Shown piece by piece: positions 1 through 10,603 of a stretch of DNA of 64,000 nucleotides. The notes beneath the pieces are model-generated. The model saw only the letters and a list, made by a program, of their open reading frames with translations, did not search any database and was not told the origin of the DNA. The stretch's first letter is position 1, and every line of letters begins with the position of its first letter. The DNA lies in the NCBI GenBank assembly GCA_946699065.1, contig CAMPDV010000128.1:1-64000 (forward strand), written 5' to 3'. The position numbers and the translations under genes were made by a program. The stretch comes from Loxodes magnus (Eukaryota > Ciliophora > Karyorelictea > Loxodida > Loxodidae).

Positions 1-1125
1 CAAAAATATCTTTTTGACTAGTGTTTGATAGCAAATTATTATTGATTTTATGACTTTTTTTCTTACTTTTCTTCTTCACTTTTCATTGAAATATGACAAA
101 AATATCTTTTTGACTAGTATTTGATAACTAATTATGATTGATTTTATGACTTTTTTTCTTACTTTTCTTCTTCACTTTTCATGGAAATGTGATCAAAAAT
201 ATCTTTTTGACTAGTATTTGATAACTAATTATTATTGACTTTATGTCTTTTTTTATTACTTTTCTTCTTCACTTTTCATGGAAATGTGAGCAAAAATATC
301 TTTTTTGGAATAACAAATATATTGATTTTATGACTTTTTTTATTACTTTTCTTCTTCACTTTTCATGGAAATATGAGCAAAAATATCTTTTTTACTAGTA
401 TTTGATAACTAATTATTATTGACTTTATGTCTTTTTTTATTACTTTTCTTCTTCACTTTTCATGGAAATGTGAGCAAAAATATCTTTTTGACTAGTGTTT
501 GATAGCAAATTATTATTGATTTCATGACTTTTTTTCTTACTTTTCTTCTTCACTTTTCATGGAAATGTGAGCAAAAATATCTTTTTGACTAGTATTTGAT
601 AACAAATATATTGATTTTATGACTTTTTTTCTTACTTTTCTTCTTCACTTTTCATGGAAATATAATCAAAAATATCTTTTTTACTAGTATTTGATAACTA
701 ATTATTATTGACTTTATGACTTTTTTTCTTACTTTTCTTCTTCACTTTTCATGGAAATATAATCAAAAATATCTTTTTGACTAGTATTTGATAGCTAATT
801 ATTATTGATTTTATGAATTTTTTTCTTACTTTTCTTCTTCACTTTTCATGGAAATAAAAGAAAAATTATCTTTTTTAGAATAACAAATATATTGATTTTA
901 TGACATTTTTTCTTACTTTTCTTCTTCACTTTTCATGGAAATATGAGCAAAAATATCTTTTTGACTAGTATTTGATAGCTAATTATTATTGATTTTATGA
1001 CTTTTTTTCTTACTCTTCTTCTTCACTTTTCGTGGAAATATGAGCAAAAATATCTTTTTGACTAGTATTTGATAGCTAATTATTATTAATTTTATGACTT
1101 TTTTTCTTACTTTTCTTATTCTACT
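1..1125. repeat. Satellite array A, 97-bp tandem unit
   Basis: About twelve head-to-tail copies. The block beginning caaaaatatctttttgacta starts at 1, 97, 194, 291, 378, 475, 572, 667, 764, about 861, 948 and 1045, giving a 97-bp unit with two shortened 87-bp variants (before 378 and before 948). The short units lack part of the gactagtatttgataacta segment and read taacaaatata instead. One strand is strongly pyrimidine-rich. The array starts at or before base 1. No coding potential is seen; small open frames inside it come from the repeat. Confidence 0.95.
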
Positions 1126-3185
1126 TCTTCACTTTTCTAAATACTTATTCTTCTTTCTCATCTCCTTACTGTACTTCCTCACTTTTCTGAATACTTATAA
1201 CTTCTTTTTATCTCTAAGTTTTAGTAATTCTAAAAAATATATTTCTTTCTCATCTCCTTACTGTACTTCCTCACTTTTCTAAATACTTATAACTTCGTTT
1301 TATCTCTAAGTTTTAGTAATTTAAAAGATGTAATTCTATCTTCTTTTCTTACTTTACTTCCTCACTTTTCTAAATACTTATAACTTTTTTTTCTCTAAGT
1401 TTTAGTAATTTAAAAGATTTAATTCTATCTTCTTTTCTTACTTTACTTCCTCACTTTTCTAAATACTTATAACTTCTTTTTATCTCTAAGTTTTAGTAAT
1501 TCTAAAAAATATATTTCTTTCTCATCTCCTTACTGTACTTCCTCACTTTTCTGAATACTTATAACTTCTTTTTATCTCTAAGTTTTAGTAACTCTAAAAG
1601 CTGAAATTCCATCTTCTTTTCTTACTTTACTTCCTCACTTTTCTAAATACTTATAACTTCTTTTTATCTCTAAGTTTTAGTAATTCTAAAACTGAAATTC
1701 TATCTTCTTTTCTTACTTTACTTCCTCACTTTTCTAAATACTTATAACTTCTTTTTATCTCTAAGTTTTAGTAACTCTAAAAGCTGAAATTCCATCTTCT
1801 TTTCTTACTTTACTTCCTCACTTTTCTAAATACTTATAACTTCTTTTTATCTCTAAGTTTTAGTAATTCTAAAAAATATATTTCTTTCTCATCTCCTTAC
1901 TGTACTTCCTCACTTTTCTAAATACTTATAACTTCTTTTTATCTCTAAGTTTTAGTAACTCTAAAAGCTGTAATTCCATCTTCTTTTCTTACTGTACTTC
2001 CTCACTTTTCTAAATACTTATAACTTCTTTTTATCTCTAAGTTTTAGTAATTCTAAAACTGAAATTCTATCTTCTTTTCTTACTGTACTTCCTCACTTTT
2101 CTAAATACTTATAACTTCTTTTTATCTCTAAGTTTTAGTAACTCTAAAAGCTGAAATTCCATCTTCTTTTCTTACTGTACTTCCTCACTTTTCTAAATAC
2201 TTATAACTTCTTTTTATCTCTAAGTTTTATTATCTTAAAAGCTGTAATTCCATCTTCTTTTCTTACTGTACTTCCTCACTTTTCTAAATACTTATAACTT
2301 CTTTTTATCTCTAAGTTTTAGTAATTCTAAAACTGAAATTCTATCTTCTTTTCTTACTGTACTTCCTCACTTTTCTAAATACTTATAACTTCTTTTTATC
2401 TCTAAGTTTTAGTAACTCTAAAAGCTGTAATTCGATCTTCTTTTCTTACTGTACTTCCTCACTTTTCTAAATACTTATAACTTCTTTTTATCTCTAAGTT
2501 TTAGTAATTTAAAAGATTTAATTCTATCTTCTTTTCTTACTTTACTTCCTCACTTTTCTAAATACTTATAACTTCTTTTTATCTCTAAGTTTTAGTAATT
2601 CTAAAAAATGTAATTCTTTCTCATCTCCTTACTGTACTTCCTCACTTTTCTAAATACTTATAACTTCTTTTTATCTCTAAGTTTTAGTAACTCTAAAAGC
2701 TGTAATTCCATCTTCTTTTCTTACTGTACTTCCTCACTTTTCTAAATACTTATAACTTCTTTTTATCTCTAAGTTTTAGTAATTTAAAAGATTTAATTCT
2801 ATCTTCTTTTCTTACTTTACTTCCTCACTTTTCTAAATACTTATAACTTCTTTTTATCTCTAAGTTTTAGTAATTCTAAAAAATATATTTCTTTCTCATC
2901 TTCTTACTGTACTTCCTCACTTTTCTAAATACTTATAACTTCTTTTTATCTCTAAGTTTTAGTAATTTAAAAGATGTAATTCTATCTTCTTTTCTTACTT
3001 TACTTCCTCACTTTTCTAAATACTTATAACTTCTTTTTATCTCTAAGTTTTAGTAATTCTAAAAAATGTAATTCTTTCTCATCTTCTTACTGTACTTCCT
3101 CACTTTTCTAAATACTTATAACTTCTTTTTATCTCTAAGTTTTAGTTGCGCTAAAAGCTGAAATTCTATCTTCTTTTCTTACTGT
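1126..3185. repeat. Satellite array B, about 90-bp tandem unit
   Basis: Roughly 23 copies of an 88-93 bp unit with a constant core (cttcctcacttttctaaata followed by cttataacttctttttatct) and a variable 3' part. Three variants of that part recur (ending in tatatttctttctcatctcc, in gctgaaattccatcttc, or in gatttaattctatcttc) and are interspersed, suggesting higher-order exchange between units. The core ttacttt-cttc-ctcacttttc is shared with array A, so B probably arose from A or from a common ancestor. No genes are seen. Confidence 0.95.
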
Positions 3186-3401
3186 ACTTATGTAATACCT
3201 AAGATCATCTTATTTTTGCAACACTTAAGTTTTTTTTTTTTTTTTTTTCTTAATTTCACTATGAATATAGACTTATTTTTATTTTATTTTTTATATTAAC
3301 TTTCATATTTTCAATTAAAAGTTACTTTTAATTCTTGTTTTGCTTTTATTCATTTTGCAAAAAATTATATATTTTACTTTGACTATATTTTATTTTTAAG
3401 C
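3186..3401. other. AT-rich spacer with a long T run
   Basis: Unique AT-rich sequence between satellite B and repeat REP-A, with a run of about 19 T at 3230-3248. Nothing else is recognised. Confidence 0.6.
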
Positions 3402-3670
3402 TGAGATAGTTTCGGACTTCAACTTCTTCTCATTTTACGATCCCAACACTGGCTTCATGGGATATCGGGTATATCCTGTTGCTTTCGAAAAGCAGCTTCC
3501 AGTAGCTCCATCGTTATTGGCAGCCAGGTTTCGACACCCTACCAGGAGGCTTTCCCTTGCAAATTTTGACTTTTACTAGGGACTTTCTCACTTCATTAAA
3601 GGATCTTGTTCCTATCCATAAACTCAGAAAGTATGATTCAGAAGTTCAATCTCAGCTCCCACCTATTTAG
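3402..3670 (-). repeat. Dispersed GC-richer repeat REP-A, copy 1
   Basis: About 270 bp, clearly richer in G+C than its surroundings. It matches 22563-22848 in the opposite orientation: both contain gctgcttttcgaaagcaaca, gagaaagtccct, cctggctgcc and the end ggtgggagctgagattga when read on the matching strand. No terminal inverted repeats or poly-A tail were seen, and no tRNA-type A and B boxes were recognised. It could be a SINE, a structured RNA gene family or a retroelement fragment; none of these is established. Confidence 0.75.
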
Positions 3671-3924
3671 ATATCATTTCTTACTTTTCTTAGCATATTT
3701 TTTATTTTATTTATTTTATTCTTATTTTTGAAATATTTCTTCTTAGTAGATTTTTTTTTATTTGTATTTTAAGATCTTTTTCTACTTTTATTAACTCTAA
3801 AAATCAAAAAAATTATCACAACCTAAAATCAAAACATTTCGAAACCAAAATCAAAAATTATATCCTTTATCTTTTTTAATTCCATTTTTTCTCAAAACCC
3901 TTTTATATTTTGAAACTTTTTTTG

Positions 3925-4022
3925 GAAAATTTGTTCCTTTCTGACCTTTATCTATCCCGATTTCCCTCAGTTTGTTCCGTCCGAAAAAATTCTTGCAGTG
4001 TAAAAAGCTGAGCAAAAAAACA
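3925..4022 (+). repeat. Left flanking direct repeat of satellite C
   Basis: About 100 bp matching 5349-5450. Shared blocks include attccttt/gttcctttctga, tcccga-ttccc-cag, ttgttccgtcc, cagtgtaaaa/tagtgtaaaa and gctgagcaaaaaaa. The two copies bracket the short-unit satellite in the same orientation, so satellite plus flank may itself be a larger repeat unit. Confidence 0.7.
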
Positions 4023-4136
4023 AAATTAAATTTTTCACGATTTAATGCTATAAATACTCTTATTCACCTTTCATTTAGCTCTAAAAATCAAACAAAATAC
4101 CAAAACGCAATTCTTAAAATTTTTATCATGCAACAA

Positions 4137-5335
4137 AATCTAAAGTTTTCAAATCCAAATCCAAAATTTTCATAACCAAAATCAAAAAATCCAGAACCAA
4201 AATCGAAAAAATTAAAAACCAAAATCAAAAAAATTCAAAACCAAATCCAAAATTTTCTAAACCAAAATCGAAAAATTCAAAACCCAAATCCAAAATTTTC
4301 TAAACCAAAATCAAAAAATTCAAAACCAAAATCAAAAATTTCAAAACCAAAATCAAAAATTTCAAAACCAAAATCAAAAATTTCAAAACCAAAATCAAAA
4401 ATTTCAAAACCAAAATCAAAAAATTCAAAACCAAAATCGAAAAATTCAAAACCAAAATCAAAAATTCAAAACCAAAATCGAAAAAATTAAAAACCCAAAT
4501 CCAAAATTTTCTAAACCAAAATCAAAAAAATTAAAAACCAAAATCGAAAAAATTAAAAACCCAAATCCAAAATTTTCTTAACCAAAATCAAAAAAATTCA
4601 AAACCAAATCCAAAATTTTCTAAACCAAAATCAAAAAAATTCAAAACCAAAATCAAAAATTTCAAAACCAAAATCGAAAAAATTAAAAACCCAAATCCAA
4701 AATTTTCTAAACCAAAATCAAAAAAATTAAAAACCAAAATCAAAAATTTCAAAACCAAAATCGAAAAAATTAAAAACCCAAATCCAAAATTTTCTAAACC
4801 AAAATCGAAAAAATTAAAAACCCAAATCCAAAATTTTCTAAACCAAAATCAAAAAAATTCAAAACCAAATCCAAAATTTTCTAAACCAAAATCAAAAAAA
4901 TTCAAAACCAAAATCAAAAATTTCAAAACCAAAATCAAAAATTTCAAAACCAAAATCAAAAATTTCAAAACCAAAATCAAAAAAATTAAAAACCCAAATC
5001 CAAAATTTTCTAAACCAAAATCGAAAAAATTAAAAACCCAAATCCAAAATTTTCTAAACCAAAATCAAAAAAATTCAAAACCAAATCCAAAATTTTCTAA
5101 ACCAAAATCAAAAAAGATCAAAACCAAAATCAAAAATTTCAAAACCAAAATCAAAAATTTCAAAACCAAAATCAAAAATTTCAAAACCAAAATCAAAAAA
5201 ATTAAAAACCCAAATCCAAAATTTTCAAAACCAAAATCAAAAATTTCAAAACCAAAATCAAAAAATTCAAAACCAAAATCAAAAATTTCAAATCCAAATC
5301 AAAAATTTCAAAGCCAAAATCAAAAACCTTTTATG
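4137..5335. repeat. Satellite C, short A/C-rich tandem unit
   Basis: A 1.2-kb array of a roughly 21-bp unit (ccaaaatcaaaaatttcaaa and variants). Interspersed slightly different units contain cccaaatccaaaattttcta or ccaaaatcgaaaaaattaaa, and runs of identical units are visible (for example around 4320-4420 and 5110-5190). Sparse copies of the unit already appear from about 3800. No coding sequence is supported. Confidence 0.93.
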
Positions 5336-5348
5336 CTTTTAAAATTTT

Positions 5349-5450
5349 TCTTGAAAAAATTTATTCCTTTCTGATCTCATTTCAATCCCGAATTCCCCCA
5401 GCTTGTTCCGTCCCAACTCAGCCCTATAGTGTAAAACGCTGAGCAAAAAA
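5349..5450 (+). repeat. Right flanking direct repeat of satellite C
   Basis: Second copy of the block at 3925-4022, ending in the same gctgagcaaaaaaa. It diverges in the middle, where cgtcccaactcagccctata replaces the left copy's shorter segment. About 150 bp of unremarkable AT-rich sequence follows. Confidence 0.7.
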
Positions 5451-5689
5451 AGGCTTTGACGTTTTTCGCCATTTTCAGGGCTTCTAACTCATGCAAATTT
5501 AATCTGCCGCACATTAAATGCAGAACAGTAAATTTTTCCTATCGTAAAAACACATAATGCTACTTAAAAATAGTAACAAACGTAATTAAATTTTATAACA
5601 AATTAAAAAAATAAACTTCGCGTTTACACGTAACTCAAAAAAATTCTAAAACTATAATATAAAATTAAAAAAATTCTTAGCTCTAACAC

Positions 5690-5960
5690 ATAACTCAAAA
5701 ATTTTCCTAACACTTGAAAATTTAAAAATTTTAAGCTGAGTATATACCTCAAAAATTTTTCCAACGCCGGAAAAATTTAAATATTTTTTTGCTAAGTACA
5801 TACTTCAAAAATTTTCTAACACTAGAAAATTTAAAAATTTTTAGCTGAGTATATACCTCAAAAATTTTTCCAACGCCGGAAAAATTTAAATATTTTTTTG
5901 CTAAGTACATACTTCAAAAAATTTTACTAAGACTAGAAAATTTAAAATTTTTAGCTCTGA
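5690..5960. repeat. Series of short AT hairpins in a tandem array
   Basis: Five inverted repeats follow each other about 50 bp apart. Arms are aaattttc/gaaaattt (5699-5723), aaatttttcc/ggaaaaattt (5753-5778), aaattttcta/tagaaaattt (5809-5832), aaatttttcc/ggaaaaattt (5862-5887) and an imperfect one near 5918-5943. Loops are 4-9 nt. Two hairpin types alternate, so the larger repeat unit is about 109 bp. Changes in one arm are matched in the other, as expected if pairing matters or if the repeats are palindrome-prone. Confidence 0.8.
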
Positions 5961-6117
5961 TACGTACTTCAAAAAAAATTAAAACCCTTGGAAATTTGAA
6001 AATTTCTTTAACACTTTATTTTAAAATTAAATTAAAATAAAATATTAATAAAAATAACTAAATTCAATAAAAAGACTTAGAAAAAATACGAAATCTTAGA
6101 AAATTTTTTAAATTTAC

Positions 6118-6140
6118 TTATAATAATAATAATAATAATA
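6118..6140. repeat. (TAA)n microsatellite
   Basis: About seven TAA/ATA triplets, just beyond the 3' end of the WD40 gene. Similar triplet runs form the tails of the LINE copies near 15.7 and 22.5 kb, so a lost LINE tail is possible but unsupported here. Confidence 0.7.
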
Positions 6141-6233
6141 GGATGAATATACTTAATTAGAATAAATACTTAACAGGTTTTAAATTCTTAAATGTAAAAT
6201 TAAATAGTTTAAATAGTTTAAACTTCATAGAGA

Positions 6234-7532
6234 TCACTTGATGTATCTCTACCTATCCTCCACACTCATTGTAGTATTAGCCATTACGCAATTCTAAAAT
6301 CGCAATCCATAGTCAGCATATACTTTGCTCCAGTCAACCTAAATAATTGTTGGTAGATTCAAACTTACCTGTTGTTAGTTATTAGACTGTTCTCCATTCA
6401 ATAACCTTCCTAAGTTCCATCTTCGAATGTTGTAGTCTTTTGATTAATGTGAACCGAATATACTTCCATTGCTTGATACTAACCATTAGTTGTCCTTAGA
6501 TAATGATAAACTACCCACACTGTCTGTATGACCCTATAGTACACAGATACATTCTCCGTTATTGATATTTCATATTCTTATTGTCTTGTCTCATGATCCA
6601 GATAAGATATACTTGTTGTTACTCGAGAATATTACCGAATAAATAGAATCTGTGTGTCCCGAAAAGACCATTGTACATTGTTATGTTCTTGAGTTCCATA
6701 AACGAATAGTTTTGTCACCCGATCCAGATATGATGAAGTTGGAATCACTGGATATAGCCACAGATAATACAACATTAGTGTGACAACTCATGGTCTTACA
6801 GGTACCTGTCTTGACGTCCCATAGTCTCACCGTCTAATCTCTACTTCCCGATACGATGAACTCTGAATCGCTGGATATAGCCACAGATCATACAACATTA
6901 GTGTGACAACTCATGGTCTTACAGGTACCTGTCTTGACGTCCCATAGTCTCACCGTATTATCATAACTTCCCGATACGATGAACTCTGAATCACTGGATA
7001 TAGCCACAGCATATACATAACTAGTGTGACCACACATGGTCTTACAGGTACCTGTCTTGACGTCCCATAGTCTCACCGTCTTATCTGCACTTCCCGATAC
7101 GATGAACTCTGAATCACTGGATATAACCACAGCATATACAAAATGTGTGTGACCACTCATGGTCTTACAGGTACCTGTCTTGACGTCCCATAGTCTCACC
7201 GTATAATCTTCACTTCCCGATACGATGAACTCTGAATCACTGGATATAGCCACAGATAATACATAACTAGTGTGACCACTCAAAATGTGAGGATGCTCAG
7301 TGATTATTGAAGATAGGTTGGCGTTAGAGAGGTCACAATTAATAAATTTGGAGTTACGGAGATTGGCGGTAGTTAAGTTGGATTTGGAGAAATTACATGA
7401 AGTAAATGTCTTGTCTGATAGATCAATGTTTGTTATGCCGATGTTTGAGAAGTTTTGATTATTAAAATTTTAACTCGGTTAATTTAAAATAGATAGGGTA
7501 TTTGAAACTGCTTCTTACTACTTTTATTTCAT
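6234..7532 (-). CDS. Pentapeptide-repeat/WD40 protein, intact under reassigned code
   Basis: Begins MKQKQQEA at the ATG 7532-7530, where the Gln codons are TAA and TAG. Residues about 20-70 carry pentapeptide-type repeats ([18 protein letters not shown] at about 7320-7470). Then follow seven WD40 units of about 126 bp, enough for one seven-bladed propeller; blades 1-4 are nearly identical, while 5-7 diverge. TGA occurs at Trp positions: VVWSVA (6888-6890), SGSWDKT (6591-6593) and RIWN (6570-6572). TAG gives RDQT (6834-6836) and LQGHT. A tail ending RQRYIK stops at TGA 6234-6236, with a second TGA at 6225-6227. WD40 propellers are protein-interaction scaffolds; the partner is unknown. A possible 30-nt intron lies near the end. 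About 430 aa if unspliced. Under the standard code only a 131-aa piece is visible. Confidence 0.88.
6339..6368 (-). other. Possible 30-nt intron in the WD40 gene
   Basis: On the gene strand the segment starts GTAAGT and ends TTTAG. Its length is a multiple of three and contains no obligatory frame break, so either splicing or retention keeps the downstream frame ([10 protein letters not shown]). The good donor and acceptor favour an intron, but sequence alone cannot decide. Confidence 0.45.
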
Positions 7533-10150
7533 GACATTTACTTTATTTAATTTAATTAATTATTCTTTTAACTTGACGTATTTTTATTGGTTAATCATTA
7601 ACTAACTTTAAACTTGTTATATCTAGCTCACTAACTATTTTATAACGTCTTGCTATTGCTCAATTGCTTATTTCTATTTTTAATTTCTAATTGATAATTT
7701 GCTGTTTTCTTCGAATATATTTTACTTGAAGTTCATAAGGTTTTGAGTCTCAGTTTAAGCCTTTTGAAGTTCAGATTAAGTTTTTTCATTTAACTACATT
7801 AAATCTAAACTTTGAACAACAACATTCTCATCTCCTGATTTTAACTTGTTTTAAATATCTTGCTATTTAAATCTTTCTTATTAATTTTCTTAGCATAGTT
7901 TTATTAATTCTCTCTGTACGCTTGAAATGTTGACCATATATTATAATTCTAGATCTTAGATTATTTTATTCACTACATATATTTTAGCGTTTTTTAAATT
8001 TAGCAATTCAATATTGATCTAATTCTCGTGAATTTATAGTACTTATATTTTATTAGCTGTTAAGTTTTATTTTATAGAATGCATTAACTAATTATCACTT
8101 TAAAGCAATGCGGGATGTTTTTATGTTACTTAACTACAACCACTTATTAAACATTTTATTGTCTATGACTATTAATGCTATCTTTAACCGCATTCGAAGC
8201 ATATCAAATGCTTACATGTAAGTATCATTGGAATTTTGACTTATATATCAAACTAACCCTTACAATCTTGACACTAACTAATTTCAGACATCTTAAAACT
8301 CTTTTATAATTAACTAAAAAATAACTGCAAATTAATAGATTCAATTAAACTATTAAACTTATAAATAAAACTTTTAAGCACTTAAACCCTATATAATTTA
8401 AATTTATTTTTCATTAATAAAAAATAAATTATAATTAAAATATTATTTTTTAGCTTTAGAATTTTTACAATATAATTTTAATAATATTAAAATTATAGAA
8501 TCAAAATAAGCTTAAATTAATACAAAAAAATTAAAAAAAATAAATTAAAAAATCACATGATTTTAATATTCTCTATAAAATAGTTAAATAATATAAAAAT
8601 ATAATAGAAATTAAAACACCAGAAATAATAAAAATCAAAAAAAATAACTTTAATAATAAAAGCTTAAAATACTTCAAAATGAAACATAAAATATCTTATA
8701 GATAATATTATACTATAAATATATTAACAAAAAATGAAATTTTTGCTTAAAATATAATTTTAAACCTTTCTGAAAAAAAAATCACTATTAATAAAAAAAT
8801 TAAAGAATAATTTATACTTAAATAAAATCTACGAAAAAATGATTGAAGATAAAATATTTAATATTAAAAAAAAAAAAATATTTGTAACAAACTTAAAATA
8901 TTTATAAACATTATTGTTATTCAAAAAAAATAAAAAAAACTACAAATATTAAAAAATCGATTAAACATGCATTATTAAATACTTAAAAATTTAAAAAGAT
9001 GTCGAATTCTAAAAAAAAGGAAAACAAAAATAAAATAACAATTATTGCAAATAATATAATATCATTCAAATTTTTTTAAACAAATTTAAAAATAATAAAT
9101 TAAAAAGAATAATTAATTTATAAAATTATTCTCACTAACTTGAAGCTCTTTAAATATATAAATTTGTACAAAAAAAATATAGCTTTTCATCCCTTGGCTC
9201 AGAAATTAAATATTCTGTACCTTTAAATTTTAAGAATATAAAAAAACAAAAATTTATTACTTAGTCCATAATTAGAAAACATACTTTTCAAATATTGCCA
9301 TAATAATATTAAAGATATTTAAATTGAATATGCATAATGTAAATGTGGATTTATTATTAATAAAGATATAATTACGTAATTCTTGATTGAAAACTAAATG
9401 AAGATAACCTAAAGTAAAAAAACAAGATCTTGTAGATTGAAAATTCTCAAAAAGCTAAGACAATATATGATTTTAAATAAATAAGTACCTAGTATACTTT
9501 TGAGATCTAGTCATCACTGAAATATCTCAAGTACTAGTAATTGAATCTGATAAACAGTAAAATTAATAAAACTTAAATAAAAAAACATTTTTTTTTTGGC
9601 AAATTTAAAATTACTGGATGTAATAATTTTAGTTATACAAGAAGTAAGTAAATTGACTCGTCTCTATAATCTCCACCAACCTCTCTATTTACCTGTTAAA
9701 TTATTTGAAAATCAATGTGAGTTGTCTGATTATTTATATATTTAAGAGAGATTAGTATCATATTCGAGGCATTGAGCTTATTTATTCCTAAAAAAATACT
9801 TTGAATAGATAATATCGATATAATAAACATCTGATTATCAATATCTAGCCCTTCAAAATCAAGAAAAAGTGAAATAAATTATAATTAAAAGTAAATATTA
9901 TAAAAATATGGTAAATGAAGCATTTAAAAATTTCTACGATTAAATATAATCTAAACAAAAATTTAAAAGCAAATAAACTTAATTAGATAATTTTTAACTA
10001 TCTTAATATAAAATGTAATACCAATTATCTTTTAGTAAATGCTTGAATTTATTAAACAATTAAATTTACATAAAATAGAAAAAATTTGAACTCTTTAAAA
10101 AATAAGAAAAAAAATTAATATAAAATATATAAATAAATTAATAAATTAAA
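7533..10150. other. AT-rich region without recognised genes
   Basis: 2.6 kb of very AT-rich sequence upstream of the WD40 gene. 7540-8300 is mildly less AT-rich and may contain the promoter and decayed sequence. 8300-10150 is dominated by A/T homopolymers and shows no motif, repeat or frame that I can defend. Confidence 0.5.
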
Positions 10151-10159
10151 AAATAAATA

Positions 10160-10568
10160 AAATAAATTATATTATAGAACGAATATCACCTCAATGTTGC
10201 GCAGCTCTTTCCATATCTAAATATATGTCCGTTTCTTCAAGTAAGCCTTCAGTTTATAGAAATGCTTCTCTTATTAGTTACATATCTTCCTCATTTTCCT
10301 CAATGTTAACTCTTGTTCTTCTGTCTTCTATCTATCTACGCTTTATTAGATCTTTATTGAAAGCTTAATTTATTTTTTCTTACATATATTACTAATTTTC
10401 ATTTCTAATTCTTTTCTTCTTGATCAAGCTTTTATACACTCATAAAAATTATCCTTTTCCTGCTCTATAGTATTTTCCTATTTCTTTTTTTTCATTTCTT
10501 TGTATCCTCTTTTCCTTTTTTCTAATATATCTTTGATATAATCTTTTATTATATATTTTTTAATATAA
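10160..10568 (-). pseudogene. LINE 3' fragment: C-terminal end of ORF2 (third LINE copy)
   Basis: Read on the minus strand this encodes the C-terminal part of a LINE ORF2. KDYIKDILEKRKRGYK then KYYRAGKGQFLWVYK aligns with the plus-strand LINE at about 15.2-15.33 kb (IKDYVKGLMENRKEGYK, KYYRAGTGEHTWIF). An acidic Glu-rich end follows (EENEEDM, LLEETDIYLD). The Trp of FLWVY is TGA (10440-10442), at the same place as the TGA of HTWIF in the other copy. A 1-nt frame change lies just before KYYRAG. The fragment begins abruptly where the plus-strand LINE starts, and its 3' side runs into plain AT sequence near 10150. It is a 5'-truncated remnant. Confidence 0.75.
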
Positions 10569-10603
10569 CTCTCTATACAGAAGTGGAAGTCAGTTACCCA
10601 AGT

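Noticed and set aside
1094..1282. Plus-strand 62-codon ORF in the satellite
   Set aside because: Entirely satellite sequence with a Leu/Phe/Ser composition dictated by the pyrimidine-rich unit.
3402..3670. REP-A as SRP RNA, tRNA-derived SINE or snRNA
   Set aside because: No SRP Alu or S-domain motifs, A/B boxes or snRNA signatures could be recognised.
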